A DNA stretch of 64,000 bases from Bugulina stolonifera. Its lineage: Eukaryota > Bryozoa > Gymnolaemata > Cheilostomatida > Bugulidae. Location: NCBI GenBank assembly GCA_935421135.1, contig OW285193.1, forward strand, positions 4,213,996 through 4,277,995, written 5' to 3'. How positions within the stretch are numbered: the stretch's first letter is position 1; each line of letters starts with the position of its first letter. The notes below the pieces were generated by a model. That model was not told the DNA's origin. It worked only from the letters and a program-made list of their open reading frames with translations, and ran no database searches. Position numbers and translations under genes: made by a program. Below are positions 22,407 to 32,894 of the stretch, piece by piece.

Positions 22407-25400
22407 CTAGTCTAAGACTAAGGCATGCTCATCTACTGGCTCCTTGCCTTGAGGTCTAGTAGTCAGCTGCTTCTCAAACAGTTCAATGTCCTGAACTGCC
22501 TCTAAGGCTTCCCTCATCTCTTCCTTTACTGGATCAAGATCGTCATTATATTCTGAGGCTATTGGAGGTAGTACTTGTAACGGTTCATTTCCTTTTATAG
22601 ATCTCTGGTATGATGCAAGTTGAATCTGTGGATTGAGAGAAGATACATTACTAATGTTTAGACTTGAGCGTGTATATGAAATAGTAAATTATTAAAATTA
22701 AAACTTTGACAATAAATCATTCACATGATGATGACGCAGTGTCAGCATGACTACTTTGAGGTATGTCACCTTCACTTTTGCCTAAACGCACTTCAGGTAA
22801 ACAATCAGCAGACACGGTGTAAGACTTGCTACGTTAGAAAATAGTTGGCGAGCTGCAGTATTGCTATAAAACAACAGAATATTGTAGGAATAATATTAAA
22901 CATAGCAATAACATCTTTCACCAGAGAACATATTGTATTGCTACATCTATCCTTTCTGTTGAATACAATAGGTACTATAAATATACAGTATGATAAACTA
23001 ATCAATATTGAGTCACTTATTTATTACGTTATCATATATAAAAAGACGAAACGGTCCGCGGTCCGCAGTCCGCGGTCCGCGGTCTGCGGTCTGCCGTCCT
23101 CCAATCAGATTCGGGGTCGAAAATCGGGACAACTCATATATGTTGCAATGCTGCCGGTCAGGATATCGGCTCCGGGTGGTGCTAGGACCTCGAGACCGGG
23201 TCCCCTTGCATCGCTGCCGAGGCGGGTCACTAGCCTTAGGACCTCGGCCCAGACCCAAAGGTGGGGTGGGTACACAACCCACCCCACATGCCAAATAAGT
23301 GTTGGATCTCGGGCTATGCCGACGGCGAAGACCCTCCCGGACCCATGATTCATAATATGTGTTATAATGCTGTCGGCGAGAATCTCGGTTCTGGGTGGTG
23401 GTAGGACCTTGGAACCGGGTCCCCAGGCATCGCTGCCGGGGCGGGTCGGTAGCCTTAGGCCCTCAACCCTGACCAAGGGCGGGTGGGTACATGACCCACC
23501 CCACCCCACACATTGGTGTTAGAACTCACGCTATTGACTTGGAGTTGTCTTCTTAATGCAAGGGGGCACAACTCCTCATGGAATCATTGTAACATGCCTG
23601 TGCCACCAGAGGTCATGTACATGTATGACCACAGTACATGAACACAAGCCATCATTTGATCTGAGCGAAGCGAGCAAATTTTGCAGTGAAGCTTGCGTCG
23701 CAGACCAAGCACGAAGTGCTTGTATAATAAATAGTTTGTTTGTTTCAAGTACTTTCTCTGGCATGTTGTACATGGCTGCCAACTGCCTCTTCTATGCCTA
23801 TGCTATTACATTGTCTTAGATCCAAAGTATGTTATCTTCACCGTAATTGGCTGTTGAGTCACGCCACATTAAAGAAATGACAACTCCAGCTACACTATTT
23901 AGGTGACATATAACTCTGTCAGTGAGTGCATGGACTAGTTAATCACACATTCTGTATCAACAGGCTAATATATAATACAGTATATTATACAGAATTAATT
24001 ATGGTAAATGGTAACATAAAACATATTTTTATGATATTATACTACTTATATTATGTCAACAACGATCATTGTCAAAATATAAGGAACATGAAATCTCTAA
24101 AACACATCTTATATTATTATTCACCATTAGACTTCTAACCCACTAAACATCTATAACTAATTATTACATGAATGTATGTAGGAGTTACCTTCTCTCTCTT
24201 CTCCTGTCGAGATTTGTGTCTACTCAAGTCATCCTCACGCTTATCCAACACATTCATTCGCTTTTTGTGTTGATCTGCAGACTCCAGAGTAAAGACATTC
24301 TTGTTGAACTTTGCTAATTCTACAAGAGCACGAAACATGTAGTTATACGTAGTGTGTGGTATGTACTATCATCTAAATTCTAAATGTACATGTACATATA
24401 GATATACCGCATGTACATGTATACATTATAAATATCATGCAAGGTGCATGAAATTCTCAGTACCTGCATGAATGTAGGTGTATATTCAGGTGCATGTTAT
24501 GTGCTACACATACACTGTACATACACTGTACATACACTGTACATACACTGTACATGCACTGTACATACACTGTACATACACTGTACATGCACGTACGTGT
24601 ACACCTTCTTGTATATATACATTGTAGGTATATACTATAGGTACATGTACCTATGCATGGATATACATATCTAGACATATAATAGTACTCGTATGTAGGC
24701 CTACATGTATATACATGTATATACGTGTATATACGTGTATGTACGTGTATATACGCGTATATACGTGTATATACGCGTATATACATGTATATACGCGTAT
24801 ATATGTGCATATACGTGTATGTACATGTATATACATGTACATGTAGATGCATAGGTGTACATGTAGTGTCTATCGGCTGTGAAATAAAACAACAAGTTTA
24901 AACTCACGCGGTGGATCTTTCTCTCTGAATGTGAATTTTTGTTTCTCTACAAAATAATAATATTACAGTATTACCCTCACAGCACTAGGCACATGGTATG
25001 CTATTAAAGTATTACCCTCACAGCACTAGGCACATGGTATGCTATTAAAATATTACCCTCACAGCACTAGGCACATGGTATGCTATTAAGTCTTGACCTG
25101 ACATAAATACTATTGACATGGTGAACGATTTTAGTTACTACCTACAGAGTGATGTCATTATGTACCCAACCATTGGTACACAATGACATCACCGCATGAA
25201 ACTAATCAATGTTCTGAAGGTCAACTAATTGGGAGAATAGGCGGATCATCACAAAATCTTAAATCATCAGTATTATAGACTTATTTTGATACACATTACT
25301 TTAGAGTTGTCTTCTCATGTTTAGAGAAAATTTATAGTCGACTGATAACTGTACATGTAAAATTGTATCTAACTGTCAACACACACTAAACCTTCTTAGT

Positions 25401-28398
25401 TCATGTCTAGCACACATACAGTAAACTGGCAGCTATATACGGCATAAGAAAGAGATATGACAACAATATGCCAAGGCATTGGGAATAGAACAAGAAACTT
25501 AAATTTAGTGATAGAAACAGCAAAACTGGCCGCAAAATATTATTTTAAGGTAGAGTTGAAAAGCCGGCATCTCTTCATGGAATAAGTAAGGATTGATAGC
25601 CTGTAATTTCTATGCTAAAGGTTGGAGAAAGAGTGAAAGGTTGAGTAAACATTACAAGAATTGAAGTTGAACTATTTGGAACATAAACTAATTTAGAAGT
25701 CAGGAATTGTCTTCTCTTTCACAATAAGTGAGACGCAGCTCTATAAACAGATTTATTTTATATAAGATAGAATCAAACTTGAAGTAGAGCTAGCGGACAT
25801 AATTATGAGTTATGCAATATGTATTTATACAACATAGTCCTTAGCCACAATAGATTGTCAGATACCGTGGTTAGAGGTTGTTGTTGATAGAGTCCCGGAG
25901 CCTAAAAGGAATACATTCACAAGATATAAGTGAGCTCTTTTCTGCCGAGCATTTTGGGAAACGTTTCAGATATGGCAGGAAAACATAATGCAGGTGTTAT
26001 AGAACGATATCAATAGAGTTGCAATAGATGTATTCAGATATTTATCTCTGTGATGTAAAGCTGCCCCATACATGGAATGAATGCATGTTGACTAATGCTT
26101 GTTCCAAAGGAAAATACACAAATTATAACAAACTTTACTATTATCCAGTGGTAGCTAAGCAAGAAGGACTGTTGGGCACTGAATTAAAAATTAACCAATT
26201 ATAAACTATACAGTATTTTCCCATGAAGACGATATTATAAAGTAATTTGTATGACTTGTATTAGAGAGATGAAGAGATAAATAGGCTAGGGAGTGTACGG
26301 CATAGTGATGCATCCACAGGAAACACAGGGTGATGCTAGAGAGTTCACCAAACTGATAATATTTTTAATTAATTCTTAATTGAATAAAAATTATACGTCA
26401 TGATACTGGTGAATCGCGGAAACCATGAATTGGTGAATAAAATATACTATATACAGTTTCTAGAATATAAGGATCGCAGTTTTTGGAGATTATTGACTAA
26501 TGTCACACCTACCTTGGTAAGTTTCGCATATTTTAGGACAAAACCATATAACTAAATCATTGTATCTATTGCCTCAACCTCCTCAACCTAACATATAGAT
26601 GTATTTTAGCAGTGTAATAATCCCAGAGAAGAGTCTTTCATATGACATACTCTAGTCTTATTCAAAATGGAACAAACGGGCCTTTTAATAATTCCCATCT
26701 TCAATGTGCTATCTCCGTATTGGTATTAGTTCTTGTTTAACATCGTTACCCTGTTGGTCCATTATTAAAACCATTGCACATAAAAGGCATCATTCATAAG
26801 CAAATTAGAGTATTATTCAGGAGTATCTTTGAACGTTTACCTGTTGGCAGGAATGCTAGACTAGCTTATACTTCCGGACTTCCATGAGACAAGAAGTGCC
26901 TAAAAAGCTTAGACTTAGAGCCCTCATTATCTGACCTCAAGGTCACGATGCATCACAACGTTTACTAAAGACTGTCCTGATTTAATAAGGACTATGTTGT
27001 TGTGTCTAGATGCAGCTCTAGTTAACACACGCTTATTAATCGGGAGTATTGACTGGGGCCCAGAGATTCGACCTGGCCTAGCCGATAGTGTTTAATGATC
27101 CATAACCATAATTAGTGCTAATATACATGTAATTATATAAACACTAATTGCAGACCTTGTTCCATGCATGTATCGGTATAAATTTATATAATTACTACAT
27201 CTACATCCATAAATATGTTGTAAATGTTGACATACCTGCATTTCATGCACATTATCATTGTACATGTATATCCGGTAGGACCTAACTGATACTTGAAGCC
27301 AGACCGTTGTGACACCTTGTGTTCTTATACACCTATACACAATGTACCATACATTATTGCAGTACGTGATCCGATCTTGTGTATTCATGTCTTAGTTCTC
27401 TATTGCACATTTCATCCTACTGAGATCTTATACATTTGATATTATGAAACGGGCTATTTCATATCCAAGTTCGTCCAGACTTGACCTCAGTACTGAGGTG
27501 TAGCCATTCTATAATATTCACACAGTTGCTTGAGGGCTTCTCCTAAAGTAACACTTCTTACTTGATATGAAGTCTTATGTTGTTTACTACGAGCACATAA
27601 ATCGCAGGATCTTTCCACTGACCGTGGATTCCAAGTTATGCCAGAGTTGGAGATGCTGACCTATAGCCTTTGGTAAACAGCCCATGCATCTCTCAATTTA
27701 TCTAGCTGTATCTCACATGTAGGCTATCTGGAACACACAGTTTTCCACTCCTCCTACTAATGTCAGTACAGGTAGTTTACCCATGCATCTGCTAGGTAAA
27801 GAGCATAAGCCTAATGTCGCCTCCCTCTAGGCCTAACACCCAGGCTAGGCTTACTGGCTTAGTACCGTTGTCAGTGCCTGTCTTCTTGGCACTGCATTTA
27901 AACTGGAACTACTTTTTGAAAAGCGTTGTACAGCTACACCTATGCTACCTAAACACATACAACAATATTCTATCGACAAATCAATAAATAATAATGATAA
28001 TAAAAATATAAATAATTGAAGCAATAGCAAAAATATTTAAAATTAAAATTCCCCAATTTACTACCAATAAACTACACAACTATATTGATGGTCTAACTAT
28101 GGAAAGGTAAATTATCACACTACAATACCTCATATGTTTTATACAACTATTAAAACTATTATAAATACAAACTCATTCCGACTGACTAACCATGGCCGTG
28201 ACTTAGACTATGCGATTTTACTGTGTACTGTGGAATTCTTTGTCTAACATCTGACGACACCAAACGTGACTCTATAGTTGGATTTAAATGTATAGATTTC
28301 CAAAATATTTTCAAGTATGCACTATCTTCTTCAGATGTGCCAGTGAAAACGGTTTTGGCATTGCTAATAGGAAATTCTGCAACAATGTGAGCAGCCAT
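22407..28398 (-). CDS. Five-exon gene, function unknown
   Basis: Minus-strand exons, 5' to 3', are 28398-28191, 25901-25866, 24946-24908, 24319-24189 and 22625-22407. They join in phase (1,1,1,0) to a 210-aa protein ending [12 protein letters not shown]. The start [18 protein letters not shown] has a good Kozak context (AAGATGG). Residues 95-138 are strongly basic and helical-looking ([20 protein letters not shown], then KSRQEKREK). The C-terminal 72 residues are acidic ([20 protein letters not shown]). No signal peptide or membrane span. The first donor is the less common GTTAGT and exons 2 and 3 are tiny (36 and 39 nt), so those joins are the weakest. The last two exons are the best supported. 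A cytosolic or nuclear coiled-coil-type protein is plausible, but I do not recognise the family. Confidence 0.5.
23041..23525. repeat. GC-rich heptamer run and diverged ~230-bp tandem duplication
   Basis: 23047-23100 is a GGTCCGC/GGTCTGC heptamer run. It is followed by two diverged copies of a GC-rich unit (about 23140-23300 and 23370-23515) sharing TCGGCTCCGGGTGGTGCTAG, ACCGGGTCCCC, GCATCGCTGCCG, GCGGGTC and GGTGGGTAC..CCCACCCCAC. The last block is self-complementary. The composition contrasts with the AT-rich surroundings. It sits in the last intron of the unknown minus-strand gene. Confidence 0.8.
24506..24592. repeat. 12-bp tandem repeat (TACACTGTACA)
   Basis: About eight copies of ACATACACTGT(A), intronic to the unknown minus gene. 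Confidence 0.85.
24702..24845. repeat. 10-bp tandem repeat (TATATACGTG)
   Basis: Roughly fourteen degenerate copies of ATATACGTGT/ATATACATGT/ATATACGCGT. It makes Tyr/Ile/His-rich open frames that are not genes. Confidence 0.85.
24964..25089. repeat. ~43-46-bp tandem repeat, three copies
   Basis: Three nearly identical copies of AGTATTACCCTCACAGCACT followed by AGGCACATGGTATGCTATTAA, just upstream (minus sense) of a tiny exon. Confidence 0.9.
25902..28190 (-). other. Proposed first intron of the unknown minus-strand gene
   Basis: 2.3 kb with no recognised repeat or coding segment; short frames only. Confidence 0.4.
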
Positions 28399-29653
28399 CT
28401 TGTTACTATTGGCGACCAACGAGTCTATAACTTCCGTTTCTTCCTATAAACAAAACGAAAGTACGTACTTTCGCTTTTACGTTGGGAGCGTGCAAGATAG
28501 TATACAATACGAGTATCATTATTTTAATTTTTATAAAATAAGTGCGTTGTCTGACAAAATTAGTAGACTCCCTGGACCCAGTGGGCATCAGAGTATGGTT
28601 GAAATATGAAAACGAAGTTAAATGCATGACTAAAAAACTGAATCGAATGTAAGAGATGTGTCCTGAGCTGAGACTGACTCTATTGGAATGAACGCGTATC
28701 AGTCAAGTCATTGAATCAGAATCATGGATTGAATGATCATGATTTAGATTGCATTCACATTGGTTGGATGATGATTGTCTGATTTTATCACATCATAATG
28801 ATTATGAGGATTATATAATTTTGAGTTTTTATTTAAGACTATCTTAACTACTATGAAAATATCTTAAAGATATATTCATTTGATTTTATTTATAAATCAC
28901 ATGGGATCAGGATGGTTATCATTTTTGGGATCAAGTTTGATTTTTACTAGGATGCTAGTGAAAATGTATGCAGTTGACCAAACTTGATAGGCAGTTCAGA
29001 CCAAAATGAAAACAAAATTTTAAAACTATTTTGTACATGGGTGCATGATTGAGTAGGAACTGAGATGAAATATTATTGTGTCCGGCTGAGTAACAGGGCG
29101 ATGCCGCACAACATACAGACTAGAGTACCAAGAGGGAGAAGAAACAAGGCCAACCAGGCAGATGCTAGGGAGCAAACTCATGTAAGGATGCCAGCTAAAG
29201 CAGCACAACATGCATTGAGGAATGGATGGTGACCTATGGACTCGGTCGTATGGTTGCTAGAGTAAAGTAGGCTATACAATTATAATGGATACCAATTAAA
29301 ACATAGTGTACTCACTAGGTATGACAATGCAACAAGTATAGGCAAGTGTCAGTTAATGAATGTACATGTATGTACAAGTGTCTCTTAGAAGGCAGTGTTG
29401 GCTCACGACAACAATATTCCACATTTTTCTCTACATTCAAAAAAAGTAAGCAAACTCATTAGTAAAATAAGTCAGTATAGTTTAGCAAGAATGGACAATG
29501 GAGTCTCCCAGTTTTCAAGTTTAACACCAATAATAAGCAGTTGCAATTGCCATAGCCTAGAAGGTGTTGTCATGAATTTTGCTGTGTGTTGCACCGCAAT
29601 GTGGCAAGACAACAGCTAGTACTCACTAGGTCCTTCTAACTTCCAGCTTAACC
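28399..29653. other. Spacer before the tandem duplication
   Basis: Holds a 55-codon ATG frame near 29067-29231 (+) rich in Arg, Asn and Gln, with no splice support or homology recognised. Otherwise AT-rich. Confidence 0.4.
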
Positions 29654-30089
29654 AGGTGGTCTAAAGTCAAGGCAACCATTTTTGACTTCAATATTTGTCT
29701 ATTTGATACAAGTCTGGTATGAACTCTGTGTAGACAAGGTGGTCATGGAAGAGTGTCGGTTTAGAACACGGGCACTGATTCCCGGTGAATCGTCCTTTTC
29801 AAAGAAGCCAAGCTATTTGCCGTGCTAGGTGAGTAGGCGCCGTAGAACCCCCGGACATAAACTTCTCCCCGGATGGGCTCTTTTCGCATGCATGGAGTCA
29901 AATCTCTAGGTACTCATGCAGTTGTAAAATACCCTTGCTGCAGGAATATATTACATGTACATGTATATATAAGACTATGGGCAAATCCCCTGTCACCTTA
30001 TCGAGACAAGTTGGCCTTGTCATGTACTTCGTTGGTCGAGCATACTGATATTCCTCACCCACGAAGCTGATACAGTGGTTGATGCTGTC

Positions 30090-32430
30090 TGTTCAATTTG
30101 GAGGCTAAAATAGCATGCAATAAACAAAGGAAGATCTGTATAAAATACAAGAAAACTAAAATGCTTGAGTGTCTTAGAGAATATAGAATTTTGAGAGAAG
30201 AGAATAAGAAGTTGTTCAAAAGTTGACACACTCTACAACCCATTTATTAGGGGTGGCACTAAACCGTTTTTTTCAAACATGTCAATAATATTAAAGGCAA
30301 CAACGATACCATACATTGCTTGGAGATGCCGTCAGGTACCCCCACTCTAGATAGGTTTAAAATAGCTCAGGCATTAAACAAATACTTTCAGTCGGTATTT
30401 ACTGGTAATAAGCCCTTTCCAAATATACCTGAAGTTAACACTAATCCTTTTGTAATTACCTCATAACTAAAATGAAAAAAGGACCAGATGGGATTACAGT
30501 GTAGATTCTCTCTTTAGATCCTAGTATCACTGCATCCATACTAACTGATATATATATATTGTTCAATCTTTCAGTCAGAACTGGTAGCATTCCCAAGGAT
30601 TGCTATTGTTGTCCCAATTTTTAAAAATGGAAAAAGGGACCAATCTTGCAATTATAGGCCAGTTTCTTTGACCAGCACATACTGCAACCACAAATAGATA
30701 GACTACTGGTTTCAAACCAACATGGGTTTAGGAGATCACTCTCCTGCTCCACACAATTAGTCACTGTGGTGCAGGATATTTCAGCTTCATATGAGAAGGG
30801 TGAAGAAGTTCACTTCGCCGTTTTGGATTTTAGCAAGGCTTTCGATTTGATACCGTATCACAAACTAATGACTAAACTAATAGACATGAAGATTGACACT
30901 TATATAGTAAAGTGGATAGCAAATTTCTTGACAAATAGATCTCAGAGAATTCAATCTGACCCTATCAATGTTACATCTGGTGTCCCCTAGGGAAGTGTAT
31001 TGGGTCCAACTCTTTTCCTCATCTACATTAATGACATCGTCACATCCATAACACATTCAGACATCAAGCCGTTTGCTGATCATCCTCTAATATACAAGAC
31101 CATAAAATCTCCCTCTGGCAGTTTAGATTTTCAAAATAACTTAAACAGGAGTTTTTCCAATTCCATGAAATTTAATTCTTCGAAAAGTAAAGTTGTAGTT
31201 TTCACATCTACATCTAGATTTGCTGCTACTTTCAATAGCGACTACTATTTGAAGAAGTAAACAATGTAAAATATCTTGGTGCTTATTTAAATTCACAGCT
31301 TAAAGGGGTTATGCCACGTGTTCTAAGGTAGCATTAAGACGCACTCAGCTATTTAGTGGCACACTATATTTAGTGCCTAAATATTTCTTATTCTAGTACT
31401 GTAGTTGTCCTATTGTTTGTGCCTTCCAGGCTATATTTAGAACAACTAGGCCACAACACAATGTATAGGCATATAGAAGAACGCAATAATAGCCGCCGTA
31501 TAGAGTATGACCAGATGAAATACATGACCTACCAATAAAGGTAGCTAGTTATTGCCAGCAAAAGGAGCGCCCAGAAAAATTCAAAAACTTGCACAAGTTA
31601 TCCTACAGCTATATTAGTAAACACTGTGAAATCATTTGTTCACTACTGTACTCTTTCTATGCAAACAGCTTGAATTCAGCAATTTTCTCTATAAGGCATA
31701 AAGCACGCAGTTGCGTCTTCATAACAAAGTTGCGTTTGAAGCAGCATTGAATAGTGCTAATGAGTCAAGCATGGGCAAGAGGACACAACTCCGCTTATAG
31801 TAGCGGAAATGCAACAAACCCAAATAAGAGATGCTGCATTGAATATAGACATAAACCACATGTCATAACCCCTTTAAATGGGACACACATATAGAATATA
31901 TCATTAGTAAAGCCTCGTCCATGTTAGGTTTGCTAAGGTATGCTTTGTGGGATGCTCTGTCCAATGTTAAGAAAGTAGCTTATTTTTCATTATGCTGATC
32001 AATACTTGAGTTTCGTTGCGAAGTATGGAACCCCTATTTTAAACATCATGTAAATAAGTGAGCACCTTAGCAAAATCGAGCTATCAGATTGATCTACAAT
32101 CGGAGGGGATGGGATGTATCTATCAGTAAGATGCTAAAGGAACATCAAATTGAGTCTTTAGAAAAGAGGCGTCGGTCATTTCGCATCAATTGTTTCACAA
32201 TGTAGTCTCAATGAACCTCAACATCCCAACCTTTGTAAGTTATTGAACTCCATGCCATCTAATGATCTAAATGTTACCGCTCGTTCTGGTTCCTTTAACT
32301 CTTTGTACATGGACTCTAAAACTAACATCTACCTGCAGAGTTCTCTGATTAGAGCATCTCGGGAACTGAGAACAGGGGAACTAGTGGCGGAATAATATAA
32401 CATACTGACAAACTGAAGGTCTCAATTTCC
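30090..32430 (+). pseudogene. Decayed non-LTR retrotransposon (jockey/CR1-like reverse transcriptase), copy A
   Basis: Reading across frames shows a basic linker (KYKKTKMLECLREYRILREE), AQALNKYFQSVFTGN, KMKKGPDGIT, NQHGFRRSLSCSTQLV, FAVLDFSKAFDLIPYHKL, GVP-stop-GSVLGPTLFLIYINDI, then FADH where the catalytic FADD/YADD box is expected, KYLGAYLNSQLKWDTHIEYI and ILEFRCEVWNPYF. It carries several stops (including a CAG-to-TAG change in PQG at 30988-30990), frameshifts and a lost catalytic Asp, so it is dead. No endonuclease domain is visible, so it is 5'-truncated. A 570-bp element interrupts it at 31304-31873. It lies on the plus strand, opposite to the D8C-derived array. Confidence 0.9.
31304..31873. 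mobile_element. TTAA-flanked MITE inside the LINE, copy A
   Basis: 570 bp bounded by TTAA at 31300-31303 and 31874-31877. The ends are a perfect 10-bp inverted repeat (AGGGGTTATG), imperfect to about 19 bp. Removing the element with one TTAA restores the LINE reading SQLKWDTHIEY, so the insertion site is defined to the base. piggyBac-type by its TTAA target; no transposase inside. Confidence 0.88.
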
Positions 32431-32699
32431 TCCAATTGAAGTTTTTCAGACTCGGCAGACAGACAGACAGTTGAAACCTCTGCCAGAAATTGACAATTTT
32501 TAACAGACGTGTAACGAAGTCCTTGACCGTGGACAGATAATATATCCTAGCTACAGGAAAATATAATAATTTTAAAATTCACGATTAGATATTATGTACA
32601 TGTAGGGCTGTATACAATATGTATATTGTGTCTGGCTTTATGGGATCAGTCCATTGGTGTGATTTTAAACCGCCATCACCCATTTGAAACCGATTCCAG

Positions 32700-32894
32700 C
32701 TACATTGACCGTGTTTTTGTCAATGTATAATGAACTGCTACTAAATACAAGTATGCATTTCTACATGGAACCAACCCAAATGTAGTCGATACACCTGCAC
32801 CATGCAATGTCACATTATTTTTTAAAGTAGAAATGGATTAAACTCTTCCTTTCAACGTTCTGTAAACTATAAACACATTATCCTATGAAGGAAA
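32700..32894 (-). other. Left flank of array 1, homologous to the downstream flank of D8C gene B
   Basis: ATGGAACCAACCCAAATGTA, ACACCTGCACCATGCAATG and TTCTGTAAACTATAAACACA match ATGGAACCAACCTAAATGTA (60020-60039), ACACACTGCAGCATGCAATG (60045 and 61198 regions) and TTCTATAAACTATTATTATC (61261 region). In D8C gene B this flank is followed by the D8C exon; here it runs straight into the array. The same flank is duplicated at 45482-45676. Confidence 0.6.

Noticed and set aside
22845..23509. Open frames of 93-167 codons on both strands
   Set aside because: Produced by GC-rich duplicated DNA with few stops. No start context, splice support or protein-like conservation between the two diverged copies.
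24444..24907. Tyr/Ile/His/Thr-rich frames
   Set aside because: Translations of the 10-bp and 12-bp tandem repeats.
29067..29231. 55-codon Arg/Asn-rich ATG frame
   Set aside because: No splice sites, homology or repeat partner could be recognised; likely chance.
30766..31260. Two intact reverse-transcriptase genes
   Set aside because: They are parts of one dead LINE separated by a TAG in the PQG block, with FADH instead of FADD and further stops and an insertion downstream.
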